A DNA stretch of 64,000 nt from an uncultured Ectothiorhodospiraceae bacterium (GTDB taxonomy: Bacteria > Pseudomonadota > Gammaproteobacteria > UBA9214). Both the position numbers and the translations under genes were made by a program. The DNA lies in the NCBI GenBank assembly GCA_947258545.1, contig CAMYJI010000005.1:1-64000 (forward strand), written 5' to 3'. The number at the start of each line of letters is the position of its first letter. Position 1 is the stretch's first letter. Below are positions 28,252 through 36,494 of this stretch, one piece after another. The notes under the pieces were generated by a model, which saw only the letters and a list, made by a program, of their open reading frames with translations, was not told where the DNA came from and did no database searches.

Positions 28252-28899
28252 ATGGATATTGCACAGACCATTGCCCTCACCATGGGCGTCGCCTGGGCCA
28301 GCGGCATCAACCTGTACGCCGCCATCTTTATGCTGGGTTTCATGGGCACCACCGGCAACATCGAGCTGCCACCCGACCTGCAGCTGCTCAGCGACCCGAT
28401 GGTCATGCTCGCCGCGGGCTTCATGTACTGCGTTGAGTTCTTCGCCGACAAGGTCCCCGGTGTCGACACCGGCTGGGACGGCATTCATACCTTCATCCGC
28501 ATACCCGCCGGGGCGATACTGGCCGCCGGCGCCGTAGGCGAAGTCGGCACGGCCGCGCAACTAGCCGCGGGCATTGCCGGTGGGACGCTGGCCACCGGCA
28601 GCCACCTCACCAAGGCGGGCAGCCGCGTGATGATCAACACTTCGCCGGAGCCCTTCAGCAACTGGTTCGCCTCGGTGGGCGAGGACGTGGCGGTGATTGC
28701 CGGGCTGTGGACGGCGCTGAATCATCCGGTCTTGTTCCTGGTACTGCTGGGCCTGTTCATCCTGGTGATGATCTGGCTGCTGCCTAAAATCTGGCGCGGC
28801 ATCAGGAAGGTCTTCGGCTACCTGGTGAACCTGTTCGGCAACCGGGAAACCGGGACGACAGCAGACAAACCTGCCGCCGGTAGTGAATCGCGGAAATGA
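28252..28899 (+). CDS. DUF4126 membrane protein
   Basis: A 215-residue inner-membrane protein with about five hydrophobic segments and the family pattern ASGINLYAAIFMLG, PDLQLLSDPMVMLAAGFMYCVEFFADKVPGVD and LTKAGSRVMINTSPEPFSNW. Function unknown. The ATG at 28252 has ATGAGG upstream; a TTG just before it is less likely. Its stop overlaps the next gene by 4 bp (ATGA), so the two are coupled. Confidence 0.85.
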   Translation: MDIAQTIALTMGVAWASGINLYAAIFMLGFMGTTGNIELPPDLQLLSDPMVMLAAGFMYCVEFFADKVPGVDTGWDGIHTFIRIPAGAILAAGAVGEVGTAAQLAAGIAGGTLATGSHLTKAGSRVMINTSPEPFSNWFASVGEDVAVIAGLWTALNHPVLFLVLLGLFILVMIWLLPKIWRGIRKVFGYLVNLFGNRETGTTADKPAAGSESRK

Positions 28900-29441
28900 A
28901 AGCCGGCAAGTTGACCATCATCCTGGGCCTCATGGTCCTGCTCGCGACCATCGGTATCCTTTCGCTGCCGCCCGAGGGGCCCACCACCCGCCCCGATATC
29001 ACTCTGGTGACCGCGGACGGTGATAAGCTACCCCTGGAAAGCCTAAGTGGCCGACCGCTGCTGGTCACGTTCTGGTCAACCACCTGCGCGACCTGCATCC
29101 GCGAGATGCCGCACCTGGCCGCACTCCACGATGAACTGGCGCCCCGCGGCCTGGAGATCATCGGCATCAGCATGTACTACGACCCGCCCAACCAGGTGCT
29201 GGCCATGCGCAAGTCACGCAACATTCCGTATACTATTGCGCTGGATATGCGTGCCGAGGCCTCGCAGGCCTTCGGCGATATCCGGGTAACACCCAGCACC
29301 TTCCTGATCGCGCCGGATGGTCGTATTGTCTACAGGCAGGCCGGCATGCTGAGCATGGAGCGGGTAAAGAAGCGTATCCTCGCCCTGCTGGAGGGCGAGG
29401 TTGCTGAGAATCGAATGTATTCAGGAGGCCCAAACACATGA
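28896..29441 (+). CDS. TlpA-like thioredoxin-fold protein
   Basis: A 181-residue membrane-anchored redoxin. One N-terminal hydrophobic segment (LTIILGLMVLLATIGIL) exports a thioredoxin-fold domain to the periplasm. The active site is WSTTCATC (about residues 60-67), with cis-Pro segment VTPSTFLI (about 131). Such proteins reduce or isomerise disulfides or serve cytochrome c maturation; the partner is unknown. It overlaps the DUF4126 gene by 4 bp. Confidence 0.85.
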   Translation: MKAGKLTIILGLMVLLATIGILSLPPEGPTTRPDITLVTADGDKLPLESLSGRPLLVTFWSTTCATCIREMPHLAALHDELAPRGLEIIGISMYYDPPNQVLAMRKSRNIPYTIALDMRAEASQAFGDIRVTPSTFLIAPDGRIVYRQAGMLSMERVKKRILALLEGEVAENRMYSGGPNT

Positions 29442-29494
29442 GAAAAGACTGTTAAATCAGACGTCGAATCATTCCGAGCAGATCGAAAAAGGTA

Positions 29495-29640
29495 TGACGT
29501 CATTGCGAGTGTAGAGAAGCAACCTCATACAGATTAATCAACTGGTTGGAGATTGCTTCGTCACTTCGTTTCTCGCAATGACAAATTAATCAGAGCTTCC
29601 CTAAAGATTGCTTCATTGCTAGGCTCCTCGCAATGACAGA
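29495..29640. repeat. ATTGCGAG/CTCGCAAT intergenic repeats
   Basis: Within the 246-bp gap before hemJ, repeated fragments occur: CGTCATTGCGAG, GATTGCTTCGTCACTTCG, CTCGCAATGACA (twice) and ATTAATCAGA (three times). Inverted halves can fold into hairpins. A related fragment (CGTCATTGCGAGCGTAGCG) is at 30654-30672. These look like decayed copies of a dispersed palindromic repeat; no gene is seen in 29442-29687. Confidence 0.7.
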
Positions 29641-29687
29641 TTAATCAGATCATCCTGAACAACCGTCAACAGGAAAACAACACCGCC

Positions 29688-30110
29688 ATGCTCTGGATCA
29701 AGGCACTACACATCGTCTTCCTCGTCACCTGGTTTGCGGGGCTGTTCTACCTGCCCCGGCTGTTTGTCTATCACGCCGATGCCCGCGACGAGGCCAGCCA
29801 TGCACGCTTCCTGGTGATGGAACGCAAGCTGTTTGCCATCATGACCATAGGCGCCGCACTGACCGCCATCTTCGGTGTCTGGCTGCTGATCGACTATGCC
29901 TGGCTGGCCTACCAGCATACGGGCTGGCTGATCACCAAGCTGGTCCTGGTCGTGTTGCTGGTCGCCTACCACGTCTCCTGTGCCTATGTGATCCGTGCCT
30001 TCCGCGAGGAGCGAAACCGCCACAGCCATGTGTACTACCGCTGGTACAACGAAGTCCCTACATTCCTGCTGATCGCGATCGTCCTTCTCGCCGTGGTGAA
30101 ACCCTTCTAG
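29688..30110 (+). CDS. hemJ: Protoporphyrinogen IX oxidase HemJ
   Basis: A 140-residue integral membrane protein with four helices. The start MLWIKALHIVFLVTWFAGLF carries the conserved His8, and the middle keeps MERKLF, LTAIFGVWLL, HTGWLITKL and YHVSC. This matches HemJ (UPF0093), which oxidises protoporphyrinogen IX in heme synthesis in bacteria lacking HemG/HemY. Length is typical. Confidence 0.9.
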   Translation: MLWIKALHIVFLVTWFAGLFYLPRLFVYHADARDEASHARFLVMERKLFAIMTIGAALTAIFGVWLLIDYAWLAYQHTGWLITKLVLVVLLVAYHVSCAYVIRAFREERNRHSHVYYRWYNEVPTFLLIAIVLLAVVKPF

Positions 30111-30163
30111 GCAACGGGGAAACAGGGCAAACCGCCAGGTTTCGGGTTACAATACTAAAGAAG

Positions 30164-30262
30164 CTCTGATTAATTCGTCATGCCGGCATCCAATGTATTG
30201 AATAACATGGATCCCGGCATGCGCCGGGATGACGGTAAAGGAATTAATCAGAGGTTCCTTAA
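30164..30262. repeat. REP-like palindromic repeat
   Basis: Nested inverted repeat: outer arms TCTGATTAATTC / GAATTAATCAGA enclose CGTCATGCCGGCAT ... ATGCGCCGGGATGACG. It lies just upstream of yggX, between it and hemJ, and could be transcribed as a large hairpin. The outer ATTAATCAGA motif is shared with 29495-29640. Confidence 0.75.
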
Positions 30263-30290
30263 TAAGTTTGATGAACCGAGGTACACACTG

Positions 30291-30575
30291 ATGAGCCGTA
30301 TAGTTAATTGCGTCGTACTCAAACGGGAGGCCGAGGGCCTGGACGCGCCACCGCATCCCGGTTCACTGGGCGAGCGCATTTACGAGAATGTGTCTGCGGA
30401 AGGCTGGCAGAAATGGCTGGAGCGCCTGACCATGATCATCAACGAAAACGGCCTGAACACCGCCGACCCCGCCAGCATCGAGGTCATCGAAAAACACATG
30501 GTGGGCTTCCTGTTCAGCGAAGGCGATTACGGCGCCACCCCTGCGGGCTTCCAGCCACCGGGTGCCAAGAAATAG
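30291..30575 (+). CDS. yggX: Fe(2+)-trafficking protein YggX
   Basis: A 94-residue cytosolic protein associated with protection of Fe-S proteins from oxidation. The family pattern is clear: MSRIVNCVVLKREAEGLD (conserved Cys7), GERIYENVSAEGWQKWLERLTMIINENGLN, and the terminal MVGFLFSEGDYGATPAGF. The upstream open frame to 30180 is the repeat element and is not coding. Confidence 0.96.
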   Translation: MSRIVNCVVLKREAEGLDAPPHPGSLGERIYENVSAEGWQKWLERLTMIINENGLNTADPASIEVIEKHMVGFLFSEGDYGATPAGFQPPGAKK

Positions 30576-30598
30576 CCTGGCAATGGCCACGATAAAAA

Positions 30599-30811
30599 AC
30601 GTGAAACGTGAGAAGTAACAAAATAAAGGAACTTCTGATTTTTTGATGCATCACGTCATTGCGAGCGTAGCGCACCGAACAGTCGGCATTGTGTTGGGTA
30701 CATTGCTTCGCAACATTACCCAACCTACCCGCCTTTTCACGTCTCATTTCATTTCTGGATTCCGTGGCTAATCTCTGGTGCGCACGGCGCACTCTACGTG
30801 TAACTCACGTT
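30599..30811. repeat. Intergenic repeats with CGTGAAA heptads between convergent genes
   Basis: The gap between yggX and the convergent ATP-grasp gene holds an ACGTGAAACGTGAGAAG tract at 30599-30615 and, in opposite orientation, a TCACGTTTCACGTTTT tract at 30795-30811. Each therefore follows its own gene's stop codon in the same sense. Between them is a CGTCATTGCGAGCG fragment. No gene is seen. Confidence 0.7.
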
Positions 30812-32113
30812 TCACGTTTTTATACCTCTCTGCCCCCGCTCGTCCTCCAGCACCAGCTTCGGCGCAACAACGATCTTCAGCTTTTCATGGGCCGCTCGCA
30901 GGGCCGCCTCGGCCTCCGCGGGGGTTGCCGCACGCGCGAACATGAAGCCCAGGTAACTCGCGCCTTCCGGCAAGGGCACGAGTTCATAGCCCTCGCGGAT
31001 ATTGATCAGGATCTCCTCGATGCCGGGAACCGCGCGCGCCTCGGTGATCCCCTCGATGCGCCGCAGGATCCCGCCCTGCTGTATCGGAATCATCAATACA
31101 CCGGCCCCCCCGCCCTGTGCCTTGACCGCTAGCGGCTGGCCAACGGCGTGGGAAATCACCAGGTCTTCCAGGCCCTGGCCGGTGCCAAACTGCAACAGAC
31201 GCGCGCACTCCCCGCCGATGGTCCGGGAGGCGACCTCCATAATGATGCCGTCGCCCCCGCTGATGCGCACCTCGGCGTGTACCGGTCCTTCCTGCAGGCC
31301 CAGTGCCCGGCAGGCCTGCTCCACGCGCCGGGTGAGTTGCGACCGAATGGCCACATCATGCCGCGACGGTGTGATGTAATAGGTCTCCTCAAAAAACGGC
31401 CCTTCCAGCGGATCCGGCTTGTCGAACAGGGCCAGCGCCTCCAGCCGGCCATCATGCAGCAGCCCTTCCAGCGCGACCTCGGGCCCGGAGACGAAGCTCT
31501 CCACCAGCAGGTGTGTAGTGGCGAAGGTCTCCTGGCTTGTTTCTCCGGCAAGTATCGCCCTCACCCGTTCACAGGCGGCAAGCATTTCGGCTCTGTCGTC
31601 GGCACGGATCACACCCCGACTTGCCGACAGGGCCAGTGGCTTGATGACGCAGGGGCAATCGAGGTCAATACCCTTCAACTGGGGCGCAAGCGCCTGTCTC
31701 AGATCGATGAGGCGGAATAAGGGCACCGGTACACCCGCGGCGGCCAGGGCCTGGCGGGACAAGTCCTTGCGGCGCGAGTAGTGAGCGGCCCAGGGTGGAT
31801 TGTGCGGCAGGTCCAGTACCTCGGCGATGCGGCTACCGAGTTCCACGCTGGCATCATCGGTCGCCACCACGCCGGCGAACGGCTGGGCAGCATTGGCCAC
31901 CAGTAACTGCTCCAGGGCAGCCGGATCTTCCAGGTTGATATGCAGGCCGTCAGCGATTTCGCTGACCAGGGAGAAGCGGCCCTCGGAGGCAACCAGGGCA
32001 TCGATGCCCCGCCGCCGGGCGGCTTCAAGATAGGAAACAGTGCGGTAGCTGTTCGGGGGGGCAATCAACAGGAGGCGGGCTACCCGCCTCCCAGGCGTCG
32101 TCCTCAGGCACAA
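30812..32113 (-). CDS. ATP-grasp domain protein (biotin-carboxylase/carboxylate-amine ligase type)
   Basis: A protein of up to 433 residues. It has a Rossmann-like N-terminal domain, then an ATP-grasp fold: PCVIKPLALSASRGVIRADD (nucleotide-binding lysine and loop), VESFVSGPEVALEGLL, and the metal site HAEVRISGGDGIIMEVASRTIGG. Such proteins join a carboxylate to an amine or thiol; the substrate is unknown. The start is uncertain: the frame begins with a TTG at 32113 that overlaps the preceding A-type carrier gene by 10 bp, and another TTG at 32068 would give LIAPPNSYRT as the N-terminus. Coupling to an Fe-S carrier is unusual. Confidence 0.8.
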   Translation of the reverse strand: MCLRTTPGRRVARLLLIAPPNSYRTVSYLEAARRRGIDALVASEGRFSLVSEIADGLHINLEDPAALEQLLVANAAQPFAGVVATDDASVELGSRIAEVLDLPHNPPWAAHYSRRKDLSRQALAAAGVPVPLFRLIDLRQALAPQLKGIDLDCPCVIKPLALSASRGVIRADDRAEMLAACERVRAILAGETSQETFATTHLLVESFVSGPEVALEGLLHDGRLEALALFDKPDPLEGPFFEETYYITPSRHDVAIRSQLTRRVEQACRALGLQEGPVHAEVRISGGDGIIMEVASRTIGGECARLLQFGTGQGLEDLVISHAVGQPLAVKAQGGGAGVLMIPIQQGGILRRIEGITEARAVPGIEEILINIREGYELVPLPEGASYLGFMFARAATPAEAEAALRAAHEKLKIVVAPKLVLEDERGQRGIKT

Positions 32114-32493
32114 CCCCCGCCGGCCGCACCGCAGGCACCGCAGGTGCCCGATCCACCAGTCATGGCGAAGGCGTTGTTGAAGACGAAACTGGCGCCCGTG
32201 GGACGCTCCACATAATCGATCTCCACGCCACGCAGGTAGTTCAGCGCCACCGCATCGACAAAGACATTAAAGCCCTCTTCCTGACGCACGTAGTCGTATT
32301 CCGTCTGCTTGTCGGTAAAGGTCATGCCGTAACCCATGCCGCCGCAACCGCCGCCCGAGACGAAGACGCGGATCGCCTGCAGATCGTCTTCCTCGACCTG
32401 GCTGAACAACTCGGTCATCTTGGCGCGCGCGGCCGCTGTCAGGACCACATCGGATTCGGTGAGTGTCATCATTTCGCTTGCTGCTGTTGCCAT
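32104..32493 (-). CDS. A-type iron-sulfur carrier (HesB/IscA-like), variant C-terminus
   Basis: A 129-residue protein of the A-type carrier family, with first-cysteine motif VSGGGCGGMGYGMTF (about residue 51) and RGVEIDYVERPTGASFVFNN. The usual C-terminal CGCG is replaced by a Cys/Gly-rich tail (TCGACGAAGGGCA) holding CGAC and a further Cys. It is therefore a paralogue of ErpA at 13439. The gene overlaps the ATP-grasp gene; its ATG at 32493 has GAGG upstream. Confidence 0.85.
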   Translation of the reverse strand: MATAASEMMTLTESDVVLTAAARAKMTELFSQVEEDDLQAIRVFVSGGGCGGMGYGMTFTDKQTEYDYVRQEEGFNVFVDAVALNYLRGVEIDYVERPTGASFVFNNAFAMTGGSGTCGACGAAGGGCA

Positions 32494-32716
32494 TTTGAAC
32501 CTCGCCTTAAAACGTTTACTGAAATGTAACTGTTAGACCCAATATAAACCGTGATCGCCAGGGATGCCAATTTTATCAAGGCAACCCGTTGACGCTTGCC
32601 CTCGCCCGGGGCAATCCGGGTTAATCAGCTATTTCCTCATTCATAACAGATAGATAAAACCCATCATCAAGTATATCCAGGTCACCATTCAAGGATAAAA
32701 TCCAAGATTAATTCTA

Positions 32717-32756
32717 AATGATAACGATTTGCATTACGTTTAATAACGGGTAGAAT
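32717..32756 (+). promoter_or_regulatory. Fur box overlapping a sigma-70 promoter
   Basis: A 19-bp inverted sequence AATGATAACGATTTGCATT (32717-32735) closely matches the Fur operator pattern AATGATAATnATTnTCATT. It overlaps the -35 box TTGCAT (32729-32734); after a 16-bp spacer comes the -10 box TAGAAT (32751-32756), 39 bp before the porin ATG. Iron-bound Fur would block polymerase here, so the porin operon should be expressed under iron limitation. Confidence 0.8.
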
Positions 32757-32795
32757 ATCAGTTGTTCTTAATACGTTTATTTTACAGGAGCCCAC

Positions 32796-34028
32796 ATGAA
32801 TTACTCGATATTGTTTTCTTCCCTGCTTGCCGGCCTGCTTATGACGGCAACCACTGTCAATGCCGCCACGCCGACTGCCGAGGAACTCTGGAAGATCATT
32901 CAGGAGCAGCAGGCGGAAATCGAGGCCCTGAAGGGTCAGCAACAGACCACCGAACAAAAGGCGGTCGCCGCCGATGAAAAGGCCGAGGCCGCCGTCGAAG
33001 CCGTGGAGGACACCGTGGCCACCACCGGCAACTGGTCCGATAAAACCCACATCGGCGGTTACGGTGAACTGCACTACAACAACATCGATGCCGACGATTC
33101 CAGCAAGGACAAGGATGAAATCGACTTCCACCGCTTCGTGCTGTTCTTCGGTCACGAGTTCACCGACCGACTGCGATTTAACTCTGAACTCGAATTCGAA
33201 CATGCCCTGACTAAAGACACCGCAGATGGCTCCGGCCCAGGCGAGGTCGAACTGGAACAGGCCTACATCGAGTACGACATCAACGATCAGCTGACGACCC
33301 GTGGCGGCCTGTTCATCCTGCCCATCGGCATCCTGAACGAGACCCACGAACCGAACACCTTCTACGGCGTGGAACGCAACGACGTCGAGAACATCATCAT
33401 ACCGACCACCTGGTGGGCCGGTGGCGCCGGTCTCAGCGGGCATCATGCAAGCGGGCTGAGCTGGGATCTGGCCATCCACGAAGGTCTTAAAATGCCGACC
33501 GACAGTTATCGTGTCCGCAGTGGCCGCCAGAAGACCGCCGAGGCCAACGCAAATGACCTGGCCTACACCGGCCGGGTGAAATACACCGGAATCCCGGGCC
33601 TGGAACTGGCCGCCTCCCTCAACTACCAGACGGACGCCTCCCAGGAAGGCAGCGACGGCCTGGATGAAGGCCTGCTGTTCTCGGCCCACGCCGTCTACCA
33701 GAACGGCCCCTTCGCCCTGCGCGCACTGTATGCCGAGTGGAACTTCGACGGCAGTGGGGTCAAGGCCGCGAATGCCGACGAACAGAAGGGCTGGTACCTG
33801 GAGCCCAGCTTCAAACCACGCAAGGACCTTGGCCTGTATGCGCGTTACGAGGACATCGAAGGCGCGCGTAGCCGGGACAAGTTCGACCAGTGGGAGATCG
33901 GCTTGAACTACTGGCCACACGAGGACGTGGTACTCAAGGCCGATTACCGCAACCGTGACCATGACCTGTCCACCGAGTCCGGGCGCAACTTCGACGCCTT
34001 CGACCTCGGCATCGGTTATCACTTCTGA
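32796..34028 (+). CDS. Outer-membrane porin, phosphate-selective (OprP/OprO) type
   Basis: A 410-residue outer-membrane beta-barrel. It has a signal peptide (cut near VNA-ATPTAEE), a short coiled coil (EELWKIIQEQQAEIEALKGQ) as in OprP/OprO-type porins, then a barrel with alternating strands (GGYGELHYNN, DFHRFVLFFGHEFTDRLRFNSE) and a terminal aromatic residue (GIGYHF), the BAM signal. The substrate is unknown; the Fur box upstream suggests an iron-related solute. First gene of an operon with an FMN-binding and a PepSY protein. Confidence 0.85.
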   Translation: MNYSILFSSLLAGLLMTATTVNAATPTAEELWKIIQEQQAEIEALKGQQQTTEQKAVAADEKAEAAVEAVEDTVATTGNWSDKTHIGGYGELHYNNIDADDSSKDKDEIDFHRFVLFFGHEFTDRLRFNSELEFEHALTKDTADGSGPGEVELEQAYIEYDINDQLTTRGGLFILPIGILNETHEPNTFYGVERNDVENIIIPTTWWAGGAGLSGHHASGLSWDLAIHEGLKMPTDSYRVRSGRQKTAEANANDLAYTGRVKYTGIPGLELAASLNYQTDASQEGSDGLDEGLLFSAHAVYQNGPFALRALYAEWNFDGSGVKAANADEQKGWYLEPSFKPRKDLGLYARYEDIEGARSRDKFDQWEIGLNYWPHEDVVLKADYRNRDHDLSTESGRNFDAFDLGIGYHF

Positions 34029-34050
34029 TCGGATACATTCGCATAACCAC

Positions 34051-34084
34051 GACAGGACAGGGCAACCACCTGTCCTGTCTTGTT
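34051..34084 (+). terminator. Hairpin between porin and FMN-binding gene
   Basis: Perfect 11-bp arms GACAGGACAGG (34051-34061) and CCTGTCCTGTC (34069-34079), followed by TTGTT. Placed 22 bp after the porin stop and 11 bp before the next ATG, it may be a partial terminator that lowers expression of the two downstream genes relative to the porin. Confidence 0.65.
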
Positions 34085-34094
34085 ACCGATAGCC

Positions 34095-34616
34095 ATGCGC
34101 CATCTCCTGACCTTCCTGCTGCTCGTACTTGGCACCAACGTGTCGGCACGCGGCGTCTACCAGACAGCGGATGACTTCCTGGCGGATGTGTTTGCCGGCA
34201 CCCCGCCGCAGGCCGCTGTCGTCTGGCTACGCGGCGAGGTCAAGACGACGGCCGCCGACATCCTGGGGCACAACTACCCGGCCCTGCGTATCCGTTACTG
34301 GGGGGCCGGTAAACGCAGCGCCTGGATACTGGAGGAGATCGGCAAGGAGAAACCCATCACCGTCGGCCTGGTGGTCGAGGACAATGCCTTGAAGAACATA
34401 CGCGTGCTGGAATTCAGGGAGAGCCGCGGCTGGGAGGTGCGCCACGGTTTCTTCACCGACCAGTTCAACGGTGCCAGGCTCGCCGGTGAGTATGAACTGG
34501 ACCGTTCCATCGACGGCATCTCCGGCGCCACCCTGTCGGTGCGCGCCCTGGAGAAACTCGCCCGCCTCGCCCTCTACCTGCATAGCCAGACCCCGCACGC
34601 CCATGACACGCCATAA
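34095..34616 (+). CDS. FMN-binding domain protein (periplasmic flavoprotein)
   Basis: A 173-residue exported protein with a signal peptide (about 1-19) and an FMN_bind domain ending in IDGISGATLSVRALEKLA; in this family the SGAT threonine carries covalently linked FMN. A flavin carrier of this kind transfers electrons outside the cytoplasmic membrane. The ATG at 34095 is chosen over a TTG at 34080. The gene overlaps the PepSY gene by 14 bp, which argues for a joint function. Confidence 0.85.
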   Translation: MRHLLTFLLLVLGTNVSARGVYQTADDFLADVFAGTPPQAAVVWLRGEVKTTAADILGHNYPALRIRYWGAGKRSAWILEEIGKEKPITVGLVVEDNALKNIRVLEFRESRGWEVRHGFFTDQFNGARLAGEYELDRSIDGISGATLSVRALEKLARLALYLHSQTPHAHDTP

Positions 34617-35415
34617 GAAAAAATCACGCGCCAAGCTGCTGCGCTCGCTGTTTATCTGGCACCGCTACATCGGCCTGACGGCGGCCCTGTTCGTGGTCAT
34701 CCTGGCCCTCACCGGGCTCGCGCTGAACCACACCGAGGAGCTGGGGCTGGACTCGCGCCATGTGCAATCCGGCATGCTGCTGGACTGGTACGGCGTGCAT
34801 GCACCGGCGTCCATCACCAGCTACCCGGTGGACCAACACATCCTGTCCGCCGTCGGCAAGCAGGTCTACTGGAACACGGAGCTGGTTCCGCAGGTAGATG
34901 GCCCTCTGCTGGGCGCGCTCGGGTATTCCGACCTGGTCGTGGCCGCGGTGGAAGGCGGTTTACTGCTGTTCACGCTGGAAGGGGAACTCATCGAACAACT
35001 AGGGGGGAATGCTGGTGTGCCGGCCGGTATGCAGGCCATCGGACTTGCACCGGCCGGCAAACTTGCCATTCGCGCCGCGCACGGTTACTACCAGACGGAC
35101 AGCGATTTCCTCGAGTGGCATGAGACCGATACCCTCGACCCAGTCGCCTGGGCAACAGCAATCGATACGCCTGCGCCCTTACAGGCGGCACTGGTCGATG
35201 CCTACCGTGGCAGCGGCCTGTCGCTGGAACGCGTGCTGCTCGACCTGCACAGCGGCCGCATCCTCGGCAACTGGGGCGTCTATCTCATGGATGCCGCCGC
35301 CATCCTGTTCCTGCTGCTGGCCTTCAGTGGTGTCTGGCTGTGGGCCAAACGCCGCGCCAGCGCCCGCGAACACCTGCGCCACAAGCAGACACACGAAAAA
35401 ATACGTGAAACGTGA
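34603..35415 (+). CDS. PepSY-associated transmembrane protein
   Basis: A 270-residue inner-membrane protein with an N-terminal helix starting LFIWHRYIGLTAALFVVILALTGLALNH, a periplasmic middle domain (about 50-215), and a C-terminal helix (YLMDAAAILFLLLAFSGVWLWAKRR). The HRYIGL and N-terminal GLALN features match PepSY_TM proteins, several of which act in envelope ferric or flavin reduction. His residues (HRY, LNH, LDLHSG) could bind heme. Paired with the FMN-binding protein it may pass electrons across the membrane. The stop lies inside a CGTGAAA heptad tract. Confidence 0.8.
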   Translation: MTRHKKKSRAKLLRSLFIWHRYIGLTAALFVVILALTGLALNHTEELGLDSRHVQSGMLLDWYGVHAPASITSYPVDQHILSAVGKQVYWNTELVPQVDGPLLGALGYSDLVVAAVEGGLLLFTLEGELIEQLGGNAGVPAGMQAIGLAPAGKLAIRAAHGYYQTDSDFLEWHETDTLDPVAWATAIDTPAPLQAALVDAYRGSGLSLERVLLDLHSGRILGNWGVYLMDAAAILFLLLAFSGVWLWAKRRASAREHLRHKQTHEKIRET

Positions 35416-35438
35416 AACGTGAAACGTGAAACGTGAAA
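35404..35438. repeat. Five perfect CGTGAAA heptads at the PepSY gene 3' end
   Basis: Five uninterrupted copies of CGTGAAA run from 35404 to 35438. The first copies encode the last residues and supply the TGA stop of the PepSY gene. Similar heptad tracts occur after several other genes in this window, always in the sense orientation of the preceding gene. Confidence 0.95.
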
Positions 35439-35444
35439 ATTGTA

Positions 35445-35690
35445 TCTTCGTAGGGTGCACTCCGTGCACCGTTAATCCCGAAACACACCCGACCTCGATG
35501 GTGCGTATAACGCACCCTACCTCTGCTGTATACCCCGTAGGATGGGCAAAGGCCCACGGGCCGTGCCCATCATTACCTTCTCGTGTTGGGCACGCTGCGC
35601 TTTGCCCAACCTACACAATCAAATCAGAGAGAATATACTGTAGGAGCGCCCCGTTTATGCCCGGTGATTAATCGGGTGCAGGCGCGACAG
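35445..35690. repeat. Cluster of four palindromic intergenic repeats
   Basis: The gap downstream of the PepSY gene holds GTAGGGTGCAC-type (35451-35469) and its partner GCGCACCCTAC-like arm (to 35520), a GGGCAAAGGCCCACGGGCC hairpin (35543-35570), a GTTGGGCACGCTGCGCTTTGCCCAAC hairpin (35585-35611), and a 51-bp TGTAGGAGCG...GGCGCGACA element (35639-35689). No gene is present. Confidence 0.8.
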
Positions 35691-35696
35691 GTCACT

Positions 35697-36410
35697 CTAC
35701 CTGTCGCTCAGGATAATACGCCCATTGGTATCGTCGATGGTCATTCTGAACCGTTGCAGGAAACTCATCCCCAGCAACTTGTTACCACCCAGCCGCTGAT
35801 CGTCCAGAAAGGTCACACCCACCTCCTGCGCCACCGCCGTGCCGACATCGACGGAAATGAGCGTGCCGAATTTCGCCTGCACCCTGCCGTTGGCCGTCTG
35901 GGTCCAGCCATCGCGCAGTTCTTCTGCGACAAATCCCAGCATAGTCATCATCGATGCCGGCAGCACCAGCGTCGAGGCACCGGTGTCCACCACCAGGGAC
36001 ACCGGCACCGGTGCCTGTCCTGGACCCACCAGCACTGCATCAACAACTTGGTGCAAACCCTCGCGTCGCGCTGAAATGATGTGTTCGCCAGGTGTGCTGA
36101 AGACATTTACCGAGGTGATTTCAGTCCGGGAAAGCCGCCCGGCCTGGCCGACTGCCAGTATGATGACCTTGTCGAGATCACCCCGGTCATTGTCGATCAC
36201 GACATAGTTGTAGCCACTCAGCAGACGCTTGATCTGATGGCGTACCTCACCGGAGGCGGGTTTGGCCGATTCATCGGCCAGCAGCTCCAGCCCCTGGATC
36301 TCAAATCCATGGAGACCGGATAACCCTAAAAGCTGCTCGCGCAGGTCTGCAGCAAAGGCACCTGAAGCCGTCAACATCGTGGCGACAAAGATAACCAGCA
36401 AGCCCTGCAT
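35697..36410 (-). CDS. Retropepsin-like aspartic protease (clan AA), secreted
   Basis: A 237-residue protein with a signal peptide (MQGLLVIFVATMLTASGAFA) and a C-terminal single-domain aspartic protease fold: active site SLVVDTGASTLVLP (about residue 143), then GTAVAQEVGVTFLDD and the closing LLGMSFLQRFRMTID. Proteins of this type act as dimers with one catalytic Asp each. The ATG at 36410 follows CAGGAG; ten upstream codons are excluded. The gene is bracketed by inverted copies of a 50-bp repeat. Confidence 0.85.
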   Translation of the reverse strand: MQGLLVIFVATMLTASGAFAADLREQLLGLSGLHGFEIQGLELLADESAKPASGEVRHQIKRLLSGYNYVVIDNDRGDLDKVIILAVGQAGRLSRTEITSVNVFSTPGEHIISARREGLHQVVDAVLVGPGQAPVPVSLVVDTGASTLVLPASMMTMLGFVAEELRDGWTQTANGRVQAKFGTLISVDVGTAVAQEVGVTFLDDQRLGGNKLLGMSFLQRFRMTIDDTNGRIILSDR

Positions 36411-36494
36411 ACGACACACTCCTGTTATCAGATCCCTCAATTACTCTTGTAGATCGGGTCAAGCTCGGTTGAACCGCCGTTGGTCGCCACCAGT

